Assembly (NCBI GenBank): GCA_013695925.1
Contig: JACCZO010000062.1
Location: forward strand, 1-15,297
Origin: Chthoniobacterales bacterium
Lineage (GTDB): Bacteria; Verrucomicrobiota; Verrucomicrobiia; Chthoniobacterales; UBA10450
Reading direction: 5' to 3'
Length of the DNA stretch: 15,297 nt
This document shows positions 14,057-15,297 of this stretch, piece by piece; position 1 is the stretch's first letter; each line of letters begins with the position of its first letter. Position numbers and translations under genes: made by a program. The notes under the pieces were generated by a model. The model was not told the DNA's origin. It saw only the letters and a program-made list of their open reading frames with translations, and did not search any database.

Positions 14057-15297
14057 ATGCAACCACTTCCCGGCTTTAGAGATTTTTTACCTGACGATTG
14101 CGCGTTTCGAAATGCGATCTTTTCCCGTTGGCGAGATGTTTGCCGCCGCTACGGCTTCGTCGAATGGGACGCCTCGCTCCTGGAGCCGACCGAGCTTTAC
14201 ACAAAAAAAAGCGGCCCCGAAATCGTCGGCCAGCTCTTCAATTTCACCGACAAAGGCAAGCGCGAAGTGGCGCTGCGCCCTGAGCTGACTCCAAGCCTGG
14301 CCCGGGTCGTGGCCGGACATGAACGGGAATTCCGCAAACCACTCAAGTGGTTCTCCATTCCGCAATGTTTTCGTTACGAAAAACAACAGCGCGGCCGGCT
14401 GCGCGAACATTTCCAGCTCAACTGCGACCTGATTGGCGACGCATCAGCGGCAGCCGAGGTCGAGATCGTGGCGCTCGCGATCGATCTGCTGAGGGGCTTC
14501 GGATTTCAGGCAGGTGACTTCGTCGTTAGGCTAAGCGATCGCGAATACTGGAGCGATCTCCTCCGGACGCAGAACGTGCCGGAGGAACGCTGGAGCGATC
14601 TGCTGCAGGTGATCGACAAAAGCGAGCGCGAGCCGCGCGAGAAAACCCGCGAGCGCCTCGGTCCGTTAGCCGAGCCGGTTTTCACCGTGCTCGACGGCGG
14701 CGGGCGGAGCGAGAAACTCGAGCAGCTCGTCAGCCAACTCGAGCTCCGAGGCCTGGCCGACTACGTCAAGATCGACCTCTCGATCGTTCGCGGCCTGGCC
14801 TACTACACCGGCGTCGTCTTTGAGGTCTTCGCTCGCGCCGGGACGTTGCGCGCAATCGCGGGCGGCGGGCGTTATGACAATCTCATTGCCCAACTGAGCG
14901 ACGGCGCCGTCTCCCTCCCGGCGGTCGGTTTCGCCATGGGCGATGTGGTCCTCGGCGAGTTGATCAAGGAAACTCCGGACCCCTTCTCGCGCTTCGCCGA
15001 CATCGTTAGCCGGCAAAGCGCGCTCGATCTTTATCTCGTCATCGCCAAGGAGGAACGCCGGCCGAATGCCCTGCAACAATTGCAGGAATTGCGCGACGCG
15101 GGCTGGCGAGTCGACTATCCGCTGGCCGCGGCGAAGGTCGGGAAACAATTCCAAACCGCAGAAGCAATGGGCGCCAAAATCACTCTGCTTTACGGCGACG
15201 AATGGCCCGCGGTAAAAATGAAAACTCTCGCCACCCGCGAGGAAGTGCTTGTGCCTAACGAAGAGGTGCTTCAGCACCTCAGTGGTAGCCGGGGGGG
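14057..15297 (+). CDS. hisS: Histidyl-tRNA synthetase (3'-truncated by window edge)
   Basis: A class II aminoacyl-tRNA synthetase charging tRNA-His. The frame starts MQPLPGFRDFLPDDC and stays open for 413 codons to the window end, so the stop lies just beyond. HisRS is usually about 420 aa or somewhat longer. Visible motifs are LRPELTPSLAR (motif 1 region, near residue 73), FRYEKQQRGRLREHFQLNCD (motif 2), SIVRGLAYYTGVVFE (the HisA histidine-binding signature, with Ala where E. coli has Asp, a known variant) and AIAGGGRYDNL (motif 3). Then comes the anticodon domain. The RGLAYYTG signature and the anticodon domain argue against HisZ, the regulatory paralogue. The start is 144 bp from the divergent Thr-rich protein gene. 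No T-box or other leader structure is evident. Confidence 0.95.
   Translation, partial: MQPLPGFRDFLPDDCAFRNAIFSRWRDVCRRYGFVEWDASLLEPTELYTKKSGPEIVGQLFNFTDKGKREVALRPELTPSLARVVAGHEREFRKPLKWFSIPQCFRYEKQQRGRLREHFQLNCDLIGDASAAAEVEIVALAIDLLRGFGFQAGDFVVRLSDREYWSDLLRTQNVPEERWSDLLQVIDKSEREPREKTRERLGPLAEPVFTVLDGGGRSEKLEQLVSQLELRGLADYVKIDLSIVRGLAYYTGVVFEVFARAGTLRAIAGGGRYDNLIAQLSDGAVSLPAVGFAMGDVVLGELIKETPDPFSRFADIVSRQSALDLYLVIAKEERRPNALQQLQELRDAGWRVDYPLAAAKVGKQFQTAEAMGAKITLLYGDEWPAVKMKTLATREEVLVPNEEVLQHLSGSRG
15263..15280. repeat. Short palindrome at the 3' end of the hisS coding region
   Basis: GAGGTGCT and AGCACCTC flank TC, giving an 8-bp perfect stem inside the last visible hisS codons. Five bases later GTAGCCGGGG begins, the same half-arm as the hairpin at 1841-1871, so a dispersed repeat probably starts at the window edge. 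Confidence 0.5.

Larger units (their letters stand above)
2191..15261. repeat. Dispersed octamer TCGTTAGG, 13 copies
   Basis: Copies on + start at 4859, 5852, 6028, 6389, 6639, 8284, 13439 and 14523. Copies on - (seen as CCTAACGA) start at 2191, 5266, 7397, 10224 and 15254. Ten of the 13 extend to TCGTTAGGC and three to TCGTTAGGG. Near matches are at 1709 (TGTTAGGC), 11611 (CGTTAGGG) and TCGTTAG[TC] at 10581 and 15003. Copies occur in all three codon phases. Confidence 0.8.

Noticed and set aside
2600..14545. Frequent CGATCG / GCGATCGC words (e.g. near 2630 and 14535)
   Set aside because: They seem common, but GC-rich composition and GATC-containing codons could explain them; I did not get a count clearly above expectation.

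Overview
The window is 15.3 kb of GC-rich bacterial chromosome carrying housekeeping genes. I see no phage, plasmid, IS element or CRISPR array. The protein flavour, weak Shine-Dalgarno signals and abundant GTAG...CTAC-bounded palindromic repeats suggest a soil-type Verrucomicrobiota (Chthoniobacterales-like). That placement is an inference, not something the sequence proves.

Layout, left to right: the C-terminal two thirds of 2-oxoglutarate dehydrogenase E1 (sucA, +), converging on a dienelactone-hydrolase-type lipoprotein (-). Divergent from the hydrolase is a GCS2/YbdK carboxylate-amine ligase (+). A gene-poor stretch follows, then tRNA-Ile(GAT) (-). Next is a two-gene minus-strand operon (VanZ-like protein, then an unknown membrane protein, with an ATGA overlap), divergent from type I mannose-6-phosphate isomerase (manA, +). 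manA converges on another minus-strand pair (DUF971 protein, then an anchored DUF4864 protein). leuS and mscL run in tandem on +, then a PdeM-like metallophosphoesterase (-) diverges from a 3D-domain lipoprotein (+), which is followed by galE (+). The window ends with a secreted Thr-rich protein (-), with a good terminator, divergent from hisS (+), which runs off the edge.

The genes are mostly unrelated core functions: TCA cycle, aminoacylation, sugar-nucleotide supply, envelope and osmotic protection. The notable signals are not in gene content. First, leuS carries two in-frame insertions of about 126 and 135 bp. They are copies of one palindromic repeat in opposite orientations, both read through into protein and both in variable surface loops. 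This resembles Rickettsia palindromic elements, but here in an essential tRNA synthetase of an unrelated lineage. Second, the octamer TCGTTAGG (usually TCGTTAGGC) occurs 13 times on the two strands, against about 0.5 expected by chance. It is found in all three codon phases, so it looks like a DNA-level signal. Third, most intergenic spaces hold palindromic repeats built from 6-14 bp stems closed by three-base loops, and one of these supplies the C-terminal codons and stop of the phosphoesterase gene.
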